A stretch of DNA of 38,339 bases from Maribacter sp. (GTDB lineage: Bacteria > Bacteroidota > Bacteroidia > Flavobacteriales > Flavobacteriaceae): the NCBI GenBank assembly GCA_022865355.1, contig JALHST010000098.1:1-38339 (forward strand), read 5' to 3'. Below, piece by piece: positions 16,974 to 25,645 of the stretch. Below the pieces are notes generated by a model. It had not been told where the DNA came from. It saw only the letters and a program-made list of their open reading frames with translations, and made no database searches. The first letter of the stretch is position 1. Each line of letters opens with the position of its first letter. A program made the position numbers and the translations under genes.

Positions 16974-17558
16974 TCAACTATACTTAAGCAGACACTGGTG
17001 AATTTTCCGAATTTTAGATTTGGTTACGGCCAAATTTATATTCTCGACCACAAAATCGGAAAGGGGTATTTTTGCGGAGTCATTCCACTGGTTTTCCATT
17101 CGGGATAAAATACTTTTTTTTGAAATTCCATCTCGATTCTTGACCCGTTGAATACGTTTATTCATCGGAGCGGTTATCAAAATTATTTTATCATAAAAAT
17201 TCGGTGAGGAATTTTCAAAAATGAGTGCGGTTTCTTGTATAACGTAGGGATAGTGTTGCTTTTTCATCCAAGTCAAAAAATGCTTTCGAACCTCTGGATG
17301 CACAATGGCGTTCAATTTTAAGAGTAATTCTTTATTTTCGAACACTTTCTTTGCAATATCGGCGCTATTAAGCTTTGTATTGATATAGGCTTGTGGCCCG
17401 AAAAGTTTGGTAATCGCATTGATGACTTTCTTCGAGGTATTCATCAAGCGTTTGGCCTCTTCATCTGAATTATAAACCGGTACGCCCAGTTCCTTGAACA
17501 TTTTGGCAACTGTTGTTTTGCCACTGCCAATTCCCCCTGTTAAACCCACGATCATCAT
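16974..17558 (-). CDS. coaE: Dephospho-CoA kinase
   Basis: CoaE performs the last step of coenzyme A synthesis, phosphorylating the 3'-hydroxyl of dephospho-CoA. The 194-residue protein has the P-loop GLTGGIGSGKTT (5-16), VYNSDEEAKRLM (DxD-like region), IVHPEVRKHF and the lid-region segment RVKNRDGISKKSILSRMENQW. Length is normal. Its ATG overlaps the end of the YbbR-domain gene by four bases (ATGA), so translation is coupled. CoaBC, an earlier CoA enzyme, is encoded about 6 kb away in another transcription unit of this window. Confidence 0.95.
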   Translation of the reverse strand: MMIVGLTGGIGSGKTTVAKMFKELGVPVYNSDEEAKRLMNTSKKVINAITKLFGPQAYINTKLNSADIAKKVFENKELLLKLNAIVHPEVRKHFLTWMKKQHYPYVIQETALIFENSSPNFYDKIILITAPMNKRIQRVKNRDGISKKSILSRMENQWNDSAKIPLSDFVVENINLAVTKSKIRKIHQCLLKYS

Positions 17559-18511
17559 TCTTTTTTTAAAATAAATTCAATTTTGGTTTCGGTCAAGGTC
17601 GCCGCGTGCAGGCCGTCCGGTTTTTTTTCAAGTCGCACCGAAAGGATGTTCGAATTTTCATCTTTCTTTTCACTATAATCGGCTATGATTTGAAAATCGG
17701 AGGGGCCGATTTTTTTTAGATCATCGATTTTTGCCTGGCAAATGACCGTAACCTTGTCGGGAAATGTTCTGATCTGGAGACCTGGAGGCAAATTTATTAT
17801 CTTTATGGGTACCTCAAGCAACTTTTCTGAAAATCGGGCTACCTGGCCCGCAATACGCACAAAACTCGAAGAAAATTCGGTATTCTTTAATTCGGGTGGG
17901 AGCAGTAAAGGCACCTGAATATTAAAATCGGCATGTATATCTTCTGCGTTGATTTTCTTCGTCATCACGGTGGTAATCGTATCGATTTCATTTTTTGGAC
18001 CTTTAATGACTATCGTCTCCGGTTCAATATGCAACTTTCCATCTATCATGTAATCTTGGGCCAGGTTTAATCTAACCCGCGAGGTAACTGTCACTTCCTT
18101 GTGCTCAACTTTAAAAAGATCAAGATAAATCTCCTCTCCATTAATCTCTAAAAGTGTTAATGAAGTTGGCAATTGTTTTTCGATTTGCTTTTTGCAATTC
18201 GCTTTGGGGATATAATATTTGCCATTCTCAGTACGAATTTGCGTGAGATCGATTTTTATTTTCTTGGGTTTAAGATTATAGCCCAAAAATTGAAATCCTG
18301 TTCCCCGAAGTGTACCAATGACTTTATCGTTCACACTATTCCCTAAAAGCAGACTATCGGGCGCGTTTTCAAAATACAACTCAAATTGGGTGCTTGTTGT
18401 ATAGGTTTCCGATAACTTACTAATAAACCATGCAAAGGCGGAGCATAGCACGAAGATCAAAAATAATTTGAATTTGCGCTTTTTCAATTCGTTTTTCACT
18501 TTGCTTATCAC
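17555..18511 (-). CDS. YbbR-domain protein, membrane anchored
   Basis: The 318-residue protein has a basic N terminus (KNELKKRKFK) and one membrane helix at about 15-32 (FLIFVLCSAFAWFISKL), followed by extracytoplasmic beta-rich repeats typical of YbbR domains. In Firmicutes the YbbR protein CdaR regulates the diadenylate cyclase CdaA. No cyclase gene is present here, and in Bacteroidota YbbR proteins are often encoded next to coaE, as seen. Its function is therefore open. It is joined by 4-base overlaps to both the glycosyltransferase gene upstream and coaE downstream. Confidence 0.85.
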   Translation of the reverse strand: MISKVKNELKKRKFKLFLIFVLCSAFAWFISKLSETYTTSTQFELYFENAPDSLLLGNSVNDKVIGTLRGTGFQFLGYNLKPKKIKIDLTQIRTENGKYYIPKANCKKQIEKQLPTSLTLLEINGEEIYLDLFKVEHKEVTVTSRVRLNLAQDYMIDGKLHIEPETIVIKGPKNEIDTITTVMTKKINAEDIHADFNIQVPLLLPPELKNTEFSSSFVRIAGQVARFSEKLLEVPIKIINLPPGLQIRTFPDKVTVICQAKIDDLKKIGPSDFQIIADYSEKKDENSNILSVRLEKKPDGLHAATLTETKIEFILKKE

Positions 18512-19524
18512 GACGTATTTTCGGTTTTAAAAAACAATTTGGGGAACCTGTCCTCGGGTTCCTTTTCACTAAAGGTGAGCCAGAAGTTGGATATTAAAAA
18601 ACCCTTCCCGTAACCCACAAATTGAATCGCTACAGCCATCAAGGATAAGAACGCTATTTCAGCATTTTTGGTCTTTAACAAAGCGTCAAAAAAGACCGAA
18701 ATAAAATAAAGCGCATAAAGACCTATAGGCCAAAAGATGCCATAAAGTAGTGCTGCAAAAGCTAATACAAATCCTATACAGAAAAGCGTTGGAAACCAAT
18801 AGGTTAATTTGGCCGTACCGGGATGCCAGCGATTCAATATCGGGCGTACCATGCCAAACTTGGTAACCTGTTTAAAAAATTTATTCCAGTCGATGCGACG
18901 TTTGTGGTATACGAAGGCCTCGGGAATAAGTTGCGTCTCGTATCCCTTTCCCCAGATACGAAAGCTAAGGTCGGGATCCTCGCCAGGGTGAATGGCCCCA
19001 AAACCACCTACCTTTTCGAAAACGGTTTTTGAGATCCCCATATTGAAACTCCTAGGTTGAAATTTTCCGATAGACCTTGTGTTTCCGCGAATACCTCCCG
19101 TGGTCATAAAAGAAGTCATAGCGTAATTAATGGCTTTTTGAATCTTGGAAAATGACGGATGTGCAGCATCAGGACCGCCGAAGCAATGCAAATAGGCATT
19201 CTTCAAGGAATCTTCCACTACCTTCAAATACTGCGGAGGGAGCACACAGTCTGAATCCAGAACGATAAAATAATCGCCCTGGGCCATTCGCATTCCGTAA
19301 TTTCGGGAATCACCGGGCCCCGTATTCGGTTTTTTGTAATACGAAATGTGAAGCTTGTCTTGAAAATAGCGAATGACACTTTCCGAATCGATCGTAGAGC
19401 CATCCTCCACGATTACGATTTCGAACGGTCGATCATAGGTTTGTTCGTCAAGACTTTGCAAGAGCTCCCGAATCTCCTCAGGTCTGTTATACACGGGTAT
19501 TATAAAAGAGAAAGCTATATGCAT
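18508..19524 (-). CDS. Family 2 glycosyltransferase with C-terminal membrane helices
   Basis: The 338-residue protein starts with a GT-A catalytic domain: FIIPVYNRPEEI, IVEDGS (about 38-43) and the metal-binding DSD at 90-92. NPGxDSRNYG-like and GEDPDLSFR segments complete the family 2 pattern. After about residue 240 come two or three hydrophobic stretches (WFPTLFCIGFVLAFAALLYGIF and following), so it is bound to the inner membrane. The acceptor is unknown; lipid-linked or envelope polysaccharide is likely for this type. It heads a three-gene unit with the YbbR protein and coaE. No other polysaccharide genes are adjacent. Confidence 0.9.
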   Translation of the reverse strand: MHIAFSFIIPVYNRPEEIRELLQSLDEQTYDRPFEIVIVEDGSTIDSESVIRYFQDKLHISYYKKPNTGPGDSRNYGMRMAQGDYFIVLDSDCVLPPQYLKVVEDSLKNAYLHCFGGPDAAHPSFSKIQKAINYAMTSFMTTGGIRGNTRSIGKFQPRSFNMGISKTVFEKVGGFGAIHPGEDPDLSFRIWGKGYETQLIPEAFVYHKRRIDWNKFFKQVTKFGMVRPILNRWHPGTAKLTYWFPTLFCIGFVLAFAALLYGIFWPIGLYALYFISVFFDALLKTKNAEIAFLSLMAVAIQFVGYGKGFLISNFWLTFSEKEPEDRFPKLFFKTENTS

Positions 19525-19640
19525 TGAATGAAAATGATAACCTATGAGGTCCTAAGAAAAACCTATCCGCGGTTTAATGGATATGAAAGCAATGTCAACA
19601 AATTCATCAAAATTACATATTGCTGCAATTTGCGCTCGGG

Positions 19641-20453
19641 TTATTCGACAAAATGATCCATTACTTCCTTGCTGACCCCGGTATTTGAAAATCCACCGTC
19701 ATGAAAAAGATTTTGCATGGTGACCTTTTTTGTGAGGTCAGAAAATAGGGAAACGGTATAATCTGCACATTCTAGGGCCGTTGCATTGCCCAAGGGCGAC
19801 ATTTTTTCGGCATAGCTTATGAAACCATCGAATCCTTTTACGCCTTGACCGGCCGTAGTCGGTGTAGGCGATTGGGAAATCGTATTTACACGTACTTTCT
19901 TCTCCTTGCCAAAGAAATAGCCAAAACTTCGAGCCACCGACTCCAAATATGCCTTGTTATCGGCCATATCATTATAATCGGGAAAGGTGCGTTGCGCCGC
20001 CATATAGGTCAAGGCTACAATACTGCCCCATTTATTCATGGCGTCTGCTTTGTAAAGACTCTGCATCACTTTATGAAAAGAAAGTGCCGAAACGTCCCAA
20101 CCCTTGGTCGAAAAATCATAGTTCTGGTCTGTATAGTGTCTTCCTTTGCGCACGTTTACGGACATTCCGATGGAATGCAAAACAAAATCAAGTTTCCCAC
20201 CAAGAATTTTCACCGATTGAGCTACCAAGGCATTCAAATCTTCCTCGCTGGTAGCATCCGCAGCTACGATTTCTGACCCGGTTTTTTTTGCAAGTTCCTT
20301 GATAGTGCCCATGCGCATAGCAATCGGCGCGTTGCTCAAAACAAATTTCCCTCCCTCTTCATGAACACGTTCGGCGGTTTTCCATGCAATGGAATTTGAA
20401 TCCAGAGCTCCAAAGATAATTCCTCTTTTCCCTTTAAGTAAGTTGTATGACAT
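19641..20453 (-). CDS. fabI: Enoyl-[acyl-carrier-protein] reductase FabI
   Basis: FabI reduces enoyl-ACP with NAD(P)H in the last step of each fatty-acid elongation cycle. The 270-residue short-chain dehydrogenase has the FabI-type nucleotide motif GIIFGALDSNSIAW (11-24), VLHSIGM and the catalytic pair Y160 and K167 (YNDMADNK, spacing Y-x6-K). YNDMADNKAYLESVARSFG is characteristic of the FabI family rather than FabG. The C terminus carries LFSDLTKKVTMQNLFHDGGFS. A -7 box, TATCTTTG, lies 28 bases upstream of the ATG, so it can be transcribed apart from recN. Confidence 0.96.
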   Translation of the reverse strand: MSYNLLKGKRGIIFGALDSNSIAWKTAERVHEEGGKFVLSNAPIAMRMGTIKELAKKTGSEIVAADATSEEDLNALVAQSVKILGGKLDFVLHSIGMSVNVRKGRHYTDQNYDFSTKGWDVSALSFHKVMQSLYKADAMNKWGSIVALTYMAAQRTFPDYNDMADNKAYLESVARSFGYFFGKEKKVRVNTISQSPTPTTAGQGVKGFDGFISYAEKMSPLGNATALECADYTVSLFSDLTKKVTMQNLFHDGGFSNTGVSKEVMDHFVE

Positions 20454-20481
20454 GTTTTGGCGTTGTTAGTTGATACGATTT

Positions 20482-20489
20482 CAAAGATA
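20482..20489 (-). promoter_or_regulatory. -7 box upstream of fabI
   Basis: On the minus strand the bases read TATCTTTG, an exact TAnnTTTG match, ending 28 bases before the fabI ATG in the 103-base gap after recN. The -33 box is not clear. Confidence 0.45.
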
Positions 20490-20556
20490 TTAAAATTAGT
20501 TGGAAAGTGTTAAAATCCCGGAGGCAATTGGCAGCGAAGTATTGGCTGCTTAGTAT

Positions 20557-22209
20557 TTAATTAAGGAGTTGCCGTGCATGTGCCATCGCGGAATCGGAGA
20601 GGGACTTTCCCCCGAGCATTTCTGCAAGTTCAACTACTCTTTCATCCTGATTCAACTTCTTCATTTTAGTGCTTGTCACTTCGGCCCTTTCATCCTTAAA
20701 TACCTTATAATGGTGATCCCCTTTTGAGGCCACCTGTGGTAAATGCGTAATACTAAAGACCTGCATGGTCCTACTCATTTCGTGCATTATGGTGCCCATA
20801 CGATTCGAGATTTCTCCAGAAACCCCCGTATCTATTTCGTCGAACATCATCGTAGGAAGATTTTCATACTTACCCAAAATTGCCTTGATGGTCAGCATGA
20901 TTCGGGATAATTCGCCCCCGGAAGCCACTTTTTTCAATTCCCCGAATGCCGTACCCTTATTGGCCGAGAATACGAAAAGAAGCTCATCCTTCCCTGTACT
21001 TCTGAAAATTTTAGAAGGACGTAATTCAATCTTAAATCGGGCGTTGGGCATTCCCAAAGAACCAAGACTTTTTTCCAATTGTTTTTTTAATTCGGGAATA
21101 ACCTTGTTTCGTTCGTTTCTCAAGACCATGGCTTGTACTTCCAATTCATTTTCCAACTTCAGCAGCTCCAGCTGTTTTTCATGAATGGCCGTTTCTAAAT
21201 TTAGGGTTGCCCCGACTTTTTCCGCGAGGTCGGCCTTAATGGCCAATAAATCGGATACACTGTTGACACCATGCTTCTTTTGGAGACCGTAGAGCAATTG
21301 CAGTTTGTCATTGACTTCTTCGAGTACGTTGGGATCTGTCTCGATATTTTCCTGAATTGATTGCCATTCGGCAGTGATATCGTCAATTTCAATATAGGCC
21401 GATAAAATACGTTTGTTCAATTCACCATATTGGTTGCCAAAATTGGCAAGCTTGTTCGAAATCTGTTTTAATTCGGTAAGGAGATTTAAAATACCAACCG
21501 GGTCATCGTTCAATAGTTGCATGCCCTTGGACAACTGCTCGACAATCGTTTCCACGTTGCTCAATTGCTCATATTGCGATTCCAATTCTTCCTGCACCCC
21601 TAGCGTTAATGGCGCCTTTTCCAACTCATCCAAAAGAAATGAATTGTAATCAAGTTCTTTGATCGAACTCTTTTGAAATTCAATAAGTTCTCGCAGAGCC
21701 TCCCCTACTTCATTATATTTCCAGAGGATACCGGCGTAGGTTAAAATGACTTTTTGGTTTCCGGCCAAGGCATCGATCAATTTCAATTGAAAATCATTTT
21801 CCGCTAATTGTAAGGACTGGTGCTGGGAGTGAACATCGATCAATTTGTCTCCCAATTCGGAAAGAACGTCCAAGGTAACCGGACTATCATTGATAAAAGC
21901 CCGGGACTTGCCACTGGGATGGATCTCGCGACGAATAATGGTGGTAGCCTCGTAGTCGAGATCGTTATCGGCAAAAAAGGAATTCAGATTATATTTTTCG
22001 ATACTGAACTCGGCTTCGACAATACATTTTTGCGACTTGTCACGCAGGGAGGACATGTCGGCCCGTTTACCCAAAACCAGGGAAAGCCCACCGAGAAGAA
22101 TTGATTTTCCTGCACCTGTTTCGCCTGTAATAACCGTAAAACCATTGGTAAAATTTACCTTTAGGTCGTCGATTAATGCGTAGTTTTTTATGGTAAGGTT
22201 TGCTAACAA
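20557..22209 (-). CDS. recN: DNA repair ATPase RecN
   Basis: RecN is an SMC-like ATPase that acts early in double-strand break repair. The 550-residue protein begins MLANLTIKNYALIDDLKVNF, with Walker A GETGAGKS at 29-36. Long coiled coils (about 155-230 and 290-370) flank the hinge, and the C-terminal ABC part has KVASGGELSRIMLTIK (signature) and MMFDEIDTGVSGE (Walker B). The start codon is TTG at 22209: the protein begins exactly where homologues do, and no ATG is available nearby. A -7 box lies 22 bases upstream, so it can be transcribed separately from the DUF4835 gene. Confidence 0.95.
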   Translation of the reverse strand: MLANLTIKNYALIDDLKVNFTNGFTVITGETGAGKSILLGGLSLVLGKRADMSSLRDKSQKCIVEAEFSIEKYNLNSFFADNDLDYEATTIIRREIHPSGKSRAFINDSPVTLDVLSELGDKLIDVHSQHQSLQLAENDFQLKLIDALAGNQKVILTYAGILWKYNEVGEALRELIEFQKSSIKELDYNSFLLDELEKAPLTLGVQEELESQYEQLSNVETIVEQLSKGMQLLNDDPVGILNLLTELKQISNKLANFGNQYGELNKRILSAYIEIDDITAEWQSIQENIETDPNVLEEVNDKLQLLYGLQKKHGVNSVSDLLAIKADLAEKVGATLNLETAIHEKQLELLKLENELEVQAMVLRNERNKVIPELKKQLEKSLGSLGMPNARFKIELRPSKIFRSTGKDELLFVFSANKGTAFGELKKVASGGELSRIMLTIKAILGKYENLPTMMFDEIDTGVSGEISNRMGTIMHEMSRTMQVFSITHLPQVASKGDHHYKVFKDERAEVTSTKMKKLNQDERVVELAEMLGGKSLSDSAMAHARQLLN

Positions 22210-22231
22210 AGTATCCTGGGCCTTTAAGCCG

Positions 22232-22239
22232 CAAAGATA
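22232..22239 (-). promoter_or_regulatory. -7 box upstream of recN
   Basis: The minus strand reads TATCTTTG, the same octamer found before fabI, ending 22 bases before the TTG start of recN. It lies in the 59-base gap after the DUF4835 gene. Confidence 0.45.
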
Positions 22240-22268
22240 ATTTATATATTAACGGAAAAAAATGGAGG

Positions 22269-23156
22269 TCAAAATTTAATTTCGTTCCAGGTGCTGGAGT
22301 ATAAAGGCGCAATGTTATTGAGGGTTTCCTTAAGTTGAACGATATCTACCTTAGGGCCATCGGAAAAGATATTGCGGATCTCATCTGATTTTGCGTCAAA
22401 AAAAGTAGTCACCAAAAAGGCATTGGGTCGTCTCTTGATCATCGTTTCGAATAATTTCATAGTACCGGCTATAACTTGCTTTCCCGTACTGTTGTTATCG
22501 CTTAGTATGTCAAGTCCCTTGCGGTGATAATTGTACATGGCCACGCGATATTCCCGATAGGTGTTCGACAATAAATTATCTACCAGTTCAAATCGGCTCC
22601 TATCGCTACTTTGGCTCCAACCCGGTGAATTGCTCCCTTGTGCCTGGGTCACGATCTTTTGTGCAGTCCGAAAGTATTCGGTTCCCCCCTCGAGGGCAAA
22701 AGTATCGGCATCCAATCCCAGAATGATGTATACATAAAATGATACAACGCTTATTAAATTCGATTCGAAGACATTTTCATTAAAGATTAAGGGCTGAAAT
22801 TCAAGATATTCGAAACTCAAGTTATTATCCTTGTAATTAAAAATAGGCGTCTCGTAGGATGTATTGAAAACGGGTCGGGAAGATTGGATCTGCAAGGTAC
22901 CTTTAAACCGGTTAGACTCGTATTCGGTAATGGTTATGAACATCTGGGCGTTGACCCTTTCATTCGTTTTATAAACGCGGTTCGTCCATTTGTTCTTGTT
23001 CACAAAATCATTCAAAGATCGCTCTAAGGTCTTGAAGATTTGTTGATTGGTTTGTGATACCTGATCCGAATTGACCGTCACGACACAATTGAGTTCTTGG
23101 GCATCCATGCCCAGTGCAAAAACAAAGAACAAGAGGGTGAAAAAAATACTACGCAT
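22269..23156 (-). CDS. DUF4835 (PorD-like) exported protein
   Basis: From ATG 23156 the protein is 295 residues with a signal peptide (MRSIFFTLLFFVFALGMDAQ). The mature start ELNCVVTVNSDQVSQTNQ, the segment SFYVYIILGLDADTFALEGG and the FFDAKSDEI segment fit the DUF4835 family, restricted to Bacteroidota and associated with type IX secretion (called PorD in some annotation). Its exact role is not established. An ATG at 23177 would add seven residues and a 29-base overlap with coaBC; the later start overlaps by eight bases and matches homologues better. It lies between coaBC and recN. Confidence 0.85.
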   Translation of the reverse strand: MRSIFFTLLFFVFALGMDAQELNCVVTVNSDQVSQTNQQIFKTLERSLNDFVNKNKWTNRVYKTNERVNAQMFITITEYESNRFKGTLQIQSSRPVFNTSYETPIFNYKDNNLSFEYLEFQPLIFNENVFESNLISVVSFYVYIILGLDADTFALEGGTEYFRTAQKIVTQAQGSNSPGWSQSSDRSRFELVDNLLSNTYREYRVAMYNYHRKGLDILSDNNSTGKQVIAGTMKLFETMIKRRPNAFLVTTFFDAKSDEIRNIFSDGPKVDIVQLKETLNNIAPLYSSTWNEIKF

Positions 23157-24354
23157 TGAGTTTTTTGATGATTTCATTTAATATATCATGAGCAACCTCG
23201 GCCTTGCTCTTTAGTTGAAACGGTTTTATCATTAAATTCTTATCGATAAAGGTTATTTTATTCGTTCCCGTTCCGAACCCTGCCCCTTCATCGTTCAATG
23301 AATTCAACACAATGGCATCCAAATTCTTTTTTTTGAGTTTGTTTATGGCATTTTCCACCTCATTTTCGGTTTCAAGTGCGAACCCAACTAAATATTGATT
23401 TTTCTTGATTTCCCCTAGTGCGCCTAAAATATCCTTGTTCTTGACCAGCTCTAGGGTCATTGTTGCCGAATTCTTTTTAATCTTTTGATCCGCAACCGTT
23501 GCTGGCCGATAATCGGCTACGGCAGCGGCGCAAATTGCAATATCCACATTTTTATAATGGGCATGGGCGGCGTCGTACATCTCATCGGCCGAGACTACTT
23601 TGATCAATTTAATGCGGCTATTCTCTACCGAAAGGTGCGAAGGGCCTGAAATCAGAATGACTTCGGCCCCTAAATTATCGGCTTCTTTGGCAAGTTCATA
23701 ACCCATCGCCCCTGAAGAATAATTTCCTATAAAACGAACCGGGTCGATGCCCTCATAGGTTGGCCCTGCGGTAATCATTATTTTTTTTCCCTTCAACGGC
23801 TTCCCTTTTGAAAAATAATCCTCCAGTACTTTTACGATTTCCTCGGGTTCTGCCATTCTTCCCTCCCCATGAAGTCCGCTGGCCAATTCTCCCGAACTAG
23901 CGGGTATCATTATATTCCCAAAGGATTGCAGTTTTTCAAGGGAAGTTAGGGTCGAAGGATGTTGATACATGTCAAGGTCCATTGCAGGAGCAAAAAACAC
24001 GGGGCATTTGGCTGATAGGTATACGGCCAATAATAGGTTATCGCAGCTACCATTGGCCATTTTCGAGAGGGTGTTGGCGGTCGCCGGGGCGATTATCATT
24101 AGATCTGCCCAGAGCCCCAATGATACATGGTTGTTCCAGTCGACGCTATGGTCTTCTTCCTTTACAAAGGAGCTGAGTACCGGATTTTTGGATAGGGTCG
24201 CCAAGGTTAAGGCAGAAACGAAAGAACCGGCGCTTGGTGTTAAAATGACTTTAACGTTCGCGCCGGCTTTAATCAGTAGGCGAACCAGAAAGGTTGTCTT
24301 GTAGGCGGCAATCCCTCCGGTAATGCCTAAGAGGATATTTTTACCGCCCAGCAT
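23149..24354 (-). CDS. coaBC: Bifunctional CoaBC (4'-phosphopantothenoylcysteine synthetase/decarboxylase)
   Basis: CoaBC joins cysteine to 4'-phosphopantothenate and decarboxylates the product, two steps of CoA synthesis. The 401-residue protein has the flavin-dependent CoaC domain first (GGIAAYKT, NHVSLGLWADLMIIAPATANTLSKMANG, FAPAMDLDMY), then the CoaB domain from about 185 (MITAGPTYEGIDPVRFIGNYSSG, AAAVADYRP, KNKDILG). The histidine in NHVSLGLWAD is the expected catalytic base. Length is normal for the fusion. It follows rpoZ by two bases and overlaps the DUF4835 gene. Confidence 0.97.
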   Translation of the reverse strand: MLGGKNILLGITGGIAAYKTTFLVRLLIKAGANVKVILTPSAGSFVSALTLATLSKNPVLSSFVKEEDHSVDWNNHVSLGLWADLMIIAPATANTLSKMANGSCDNLLLAVYLSAKCPVFFAPAMDLDMYQHPSTLTSLEKLQSFGNIMIPASSGELASGLHGEGRMAEPEEIVKVLEDYFSKGKPLKGKKIMITAGPTYEGIDPVRFIGNYSSGAMGYELAKEADNLGAEVILISGPSHLSVENSRIKLIKVVSADEMYDAAHAHYKNVDIAICAAAVADYRPATVADQKIKKNSATMTLELVKNKDILGALGEIKKNQYLVGFALETENEVENAINKLKKKNLDAIVLNSLNDEGAGFGTGTNKITFIDKNLMIKPFQLKSKAEVAHDILNEIIKKLNA

Positions 24355-24356
24355 AT

Positions 24357-24686
24357 TTACTGTACGTCTTTCTCGGTATTCCTATAGTAAATCTTATCAT
24401 TCAACCATTCTTCTGCGGCCATGGCATGTGGTTTTGGCAATTTTTCGTAAAACTTTGATACCTCGATCTGTTCCTTATTTTCGAACACTTCCTCTAAGCT
24501 ATCGCTATAGGTCGCAAATTCTTCCAATTTTTCCAAGAGCTCCTTTTTGATTTCTGAATTGATCTGAATAGCACGCTTTGCGGTTATTGAGATCGCTTCA
24601 TAAATATTTCCAGTTTTTGCATCAAACTCATTCTTGTTGATAGTAATCGTAGAAACAGGGGCTTTAGAACTTTTTAAATCGGTCAT
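24357..24686 (-). CDS. rpoZ: RNA polymerase omega subunit (RpoZ)
   Basis: The 109-residue protein corresponds to the Bacteroidota form of the omega subunit, which helps beta' fold and join RNA polymerase. The core segment FDAKTGNIYEAISITAKRAIQI (about 20-42) matches the omega family's Asn-x-x-Tyr-Glu-hydrophobic-Ala-Lys-Arg-Ala pattern. An acidic C-terminal extension follows, typical of this phylum. It sits between bamD (17-base gap) and coaBC (2-base gap); the rpoZ-coaBC pairing is common in bacteria and supports the call. Confidence 0.92.
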   Translation of the reverse strand: MTDLKSSKAPVSTITINKNEFDAKTGNIYEAISITAKRAIQINSEIKKELLEKLEEFATYSDSLEEVFENKEQIEVSKFYEKLPKPHAMAAEEWLNDKIYYRNTEKDVQ

Positions 24687-24703
24687 GTGTATATAGATTA
24701 GTA

Positions 24704-25522
24704 TTATTTTGATTCTTTTGAAAAATTATCTAATTCTCGCTCGATTTTTTTTAAGAGGTTCTCAACCTCTTTGGCGTAGGCCGTTTCAGGAAATTGTTTT
24801 TTTAAGGCCGCATGAGCGACTTTCGCTTCCTGCAAACGCTCAGGCTTCAAACTTTCATAACTGTTAAGTGCCAATTTAGTGGCCGAATCGAACTTGTAAA
24901 ACAAGGCGGCCTCTCTGTAAATCGATCCCGGATAATCTGAAATAAAGTTATCGAAAGCGGCCAGTGCCGGCGTTAAAAACGTAAAATCAAATTGGCCGAT
25001 CTTATTAAACTGCATCGCAATTTCAAAGGCTTTTTTCTCTTTTTTAGTAGTCAATTCCTTGGCCATGGCGTTGGCCTCTTCAAAATATTCCGATTCCGGG
25101 TATGTATTCACAAAAGTCTGAAGCTTTGCCAAGGCCTTGTCGGTATCAGTCTGGTCCAATGAATATTTCGGGGAAAGCTCATAATAACTTTTGGAACCTA
25201 AAAATGCGGCTTCCACAATTTTATCGCTTTTCGGATACGATTTCATAAATCGTTCGAACTGATAGCCCGCCATATTATATTCCTTTCTTTGAAAATAAGT
25301 GTCAGCAAAAAAGAACATGACCCTTTCCCCTTGAGGTTTCCCTACATATTTCGGGGCAATCTGCTCAAAAAGCCTATTGGCCCTTCTGAAATCACCTGCT
25401 TCATATAATTTTAAGGCAAGGTCGTACTTGGCTTTAATATCCTCGTTCTTGAGTGCCTTTTGATACTCACTACAAGAGTATAAAAGTACGGCCAGCATTA
25501 AAACTGGAAAAATTCTCCTCAT
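24704..25522 (-). CDS. bamD: Outer-membrane assembly lipoprotein BamD
   Basis: BamD is the lipoprotein partner of BamA in inserting outer-membrane beta-barrels. From ATG 25522 the protein is 272 residues with lipobox LLYSC (C17), followed by SEYQKALKNEDIKAKYDLALKLYEAGDFRRANRLFEQI and successive TPR-like helical repeats to about residue 200 (GERVMFFFADTYFQRKEYNMAGYQFERFMKSYP). The C-terminal helix is Lys/Glu rich. A second ATG, at 25534, would add four residues, but MRRIFPVLML is the better signal sequence. A -7 box just upstream suggests it starts the bamD-rpoZ-coaBC transcript, apart from dapA. Confidence 0.93.
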   Translation of the reverse strand: MRRIFPVLMLAVLLYSCSEYQKALKNEDIKAKYDLALKLYEAGDFRRANRLFEQIAPKYVGKPQGERVMFFFADTYFQRKEYNMAGYQFERFMKSYPKSDKIVEAAFLGSKSYYELSPKYSLDQTDTDKALAKLQTFVNTYPESEYFEEANAMAKELTTKKEKKAFEIAMQFNKIGQFDFTFLTPALAAFDNFISDYPGSIYREAALFYKFDSATKLALNSYESLKPERLQEAKVAHAALKKQFPETAYAKEVENLLKKIERELDNFSKESK

Positions 25523-25538
25523 CTTTAAAAACATTTTG

Positions 25539-25546
25539 CAAAATTA
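25539..25546 (-). promoter_or_regulatory. -7 box upstream of bamD
   Basis: The minus strand reads TAATTTTG, an exact TAnnTTTG match. It ends four bases before the ATG at 25534 and 16 bases before the preferred ATG at 25522. If transcription starts five to seven bases downstream of the box, the earlier ATG would lose its leader, which favours the later one. Confidence 0.45.
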
Positions 25547-25645
25547 CGCATTCCCAGCGGATTAAAAAAACATATTTGGCAGGCTAAAATAGCGCCTTTA
25601 AAGTTGGAAGCAAGGCATTTAGCGAAGTTTTAACGAATTCAATAT

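Noticed and set aside
19845-20276. 143-codon open frame antisense to fabI
   Set aside because: fabI has all catalytic motifs on the other strand, and the antisense product has no recognisable pattern or start signals.
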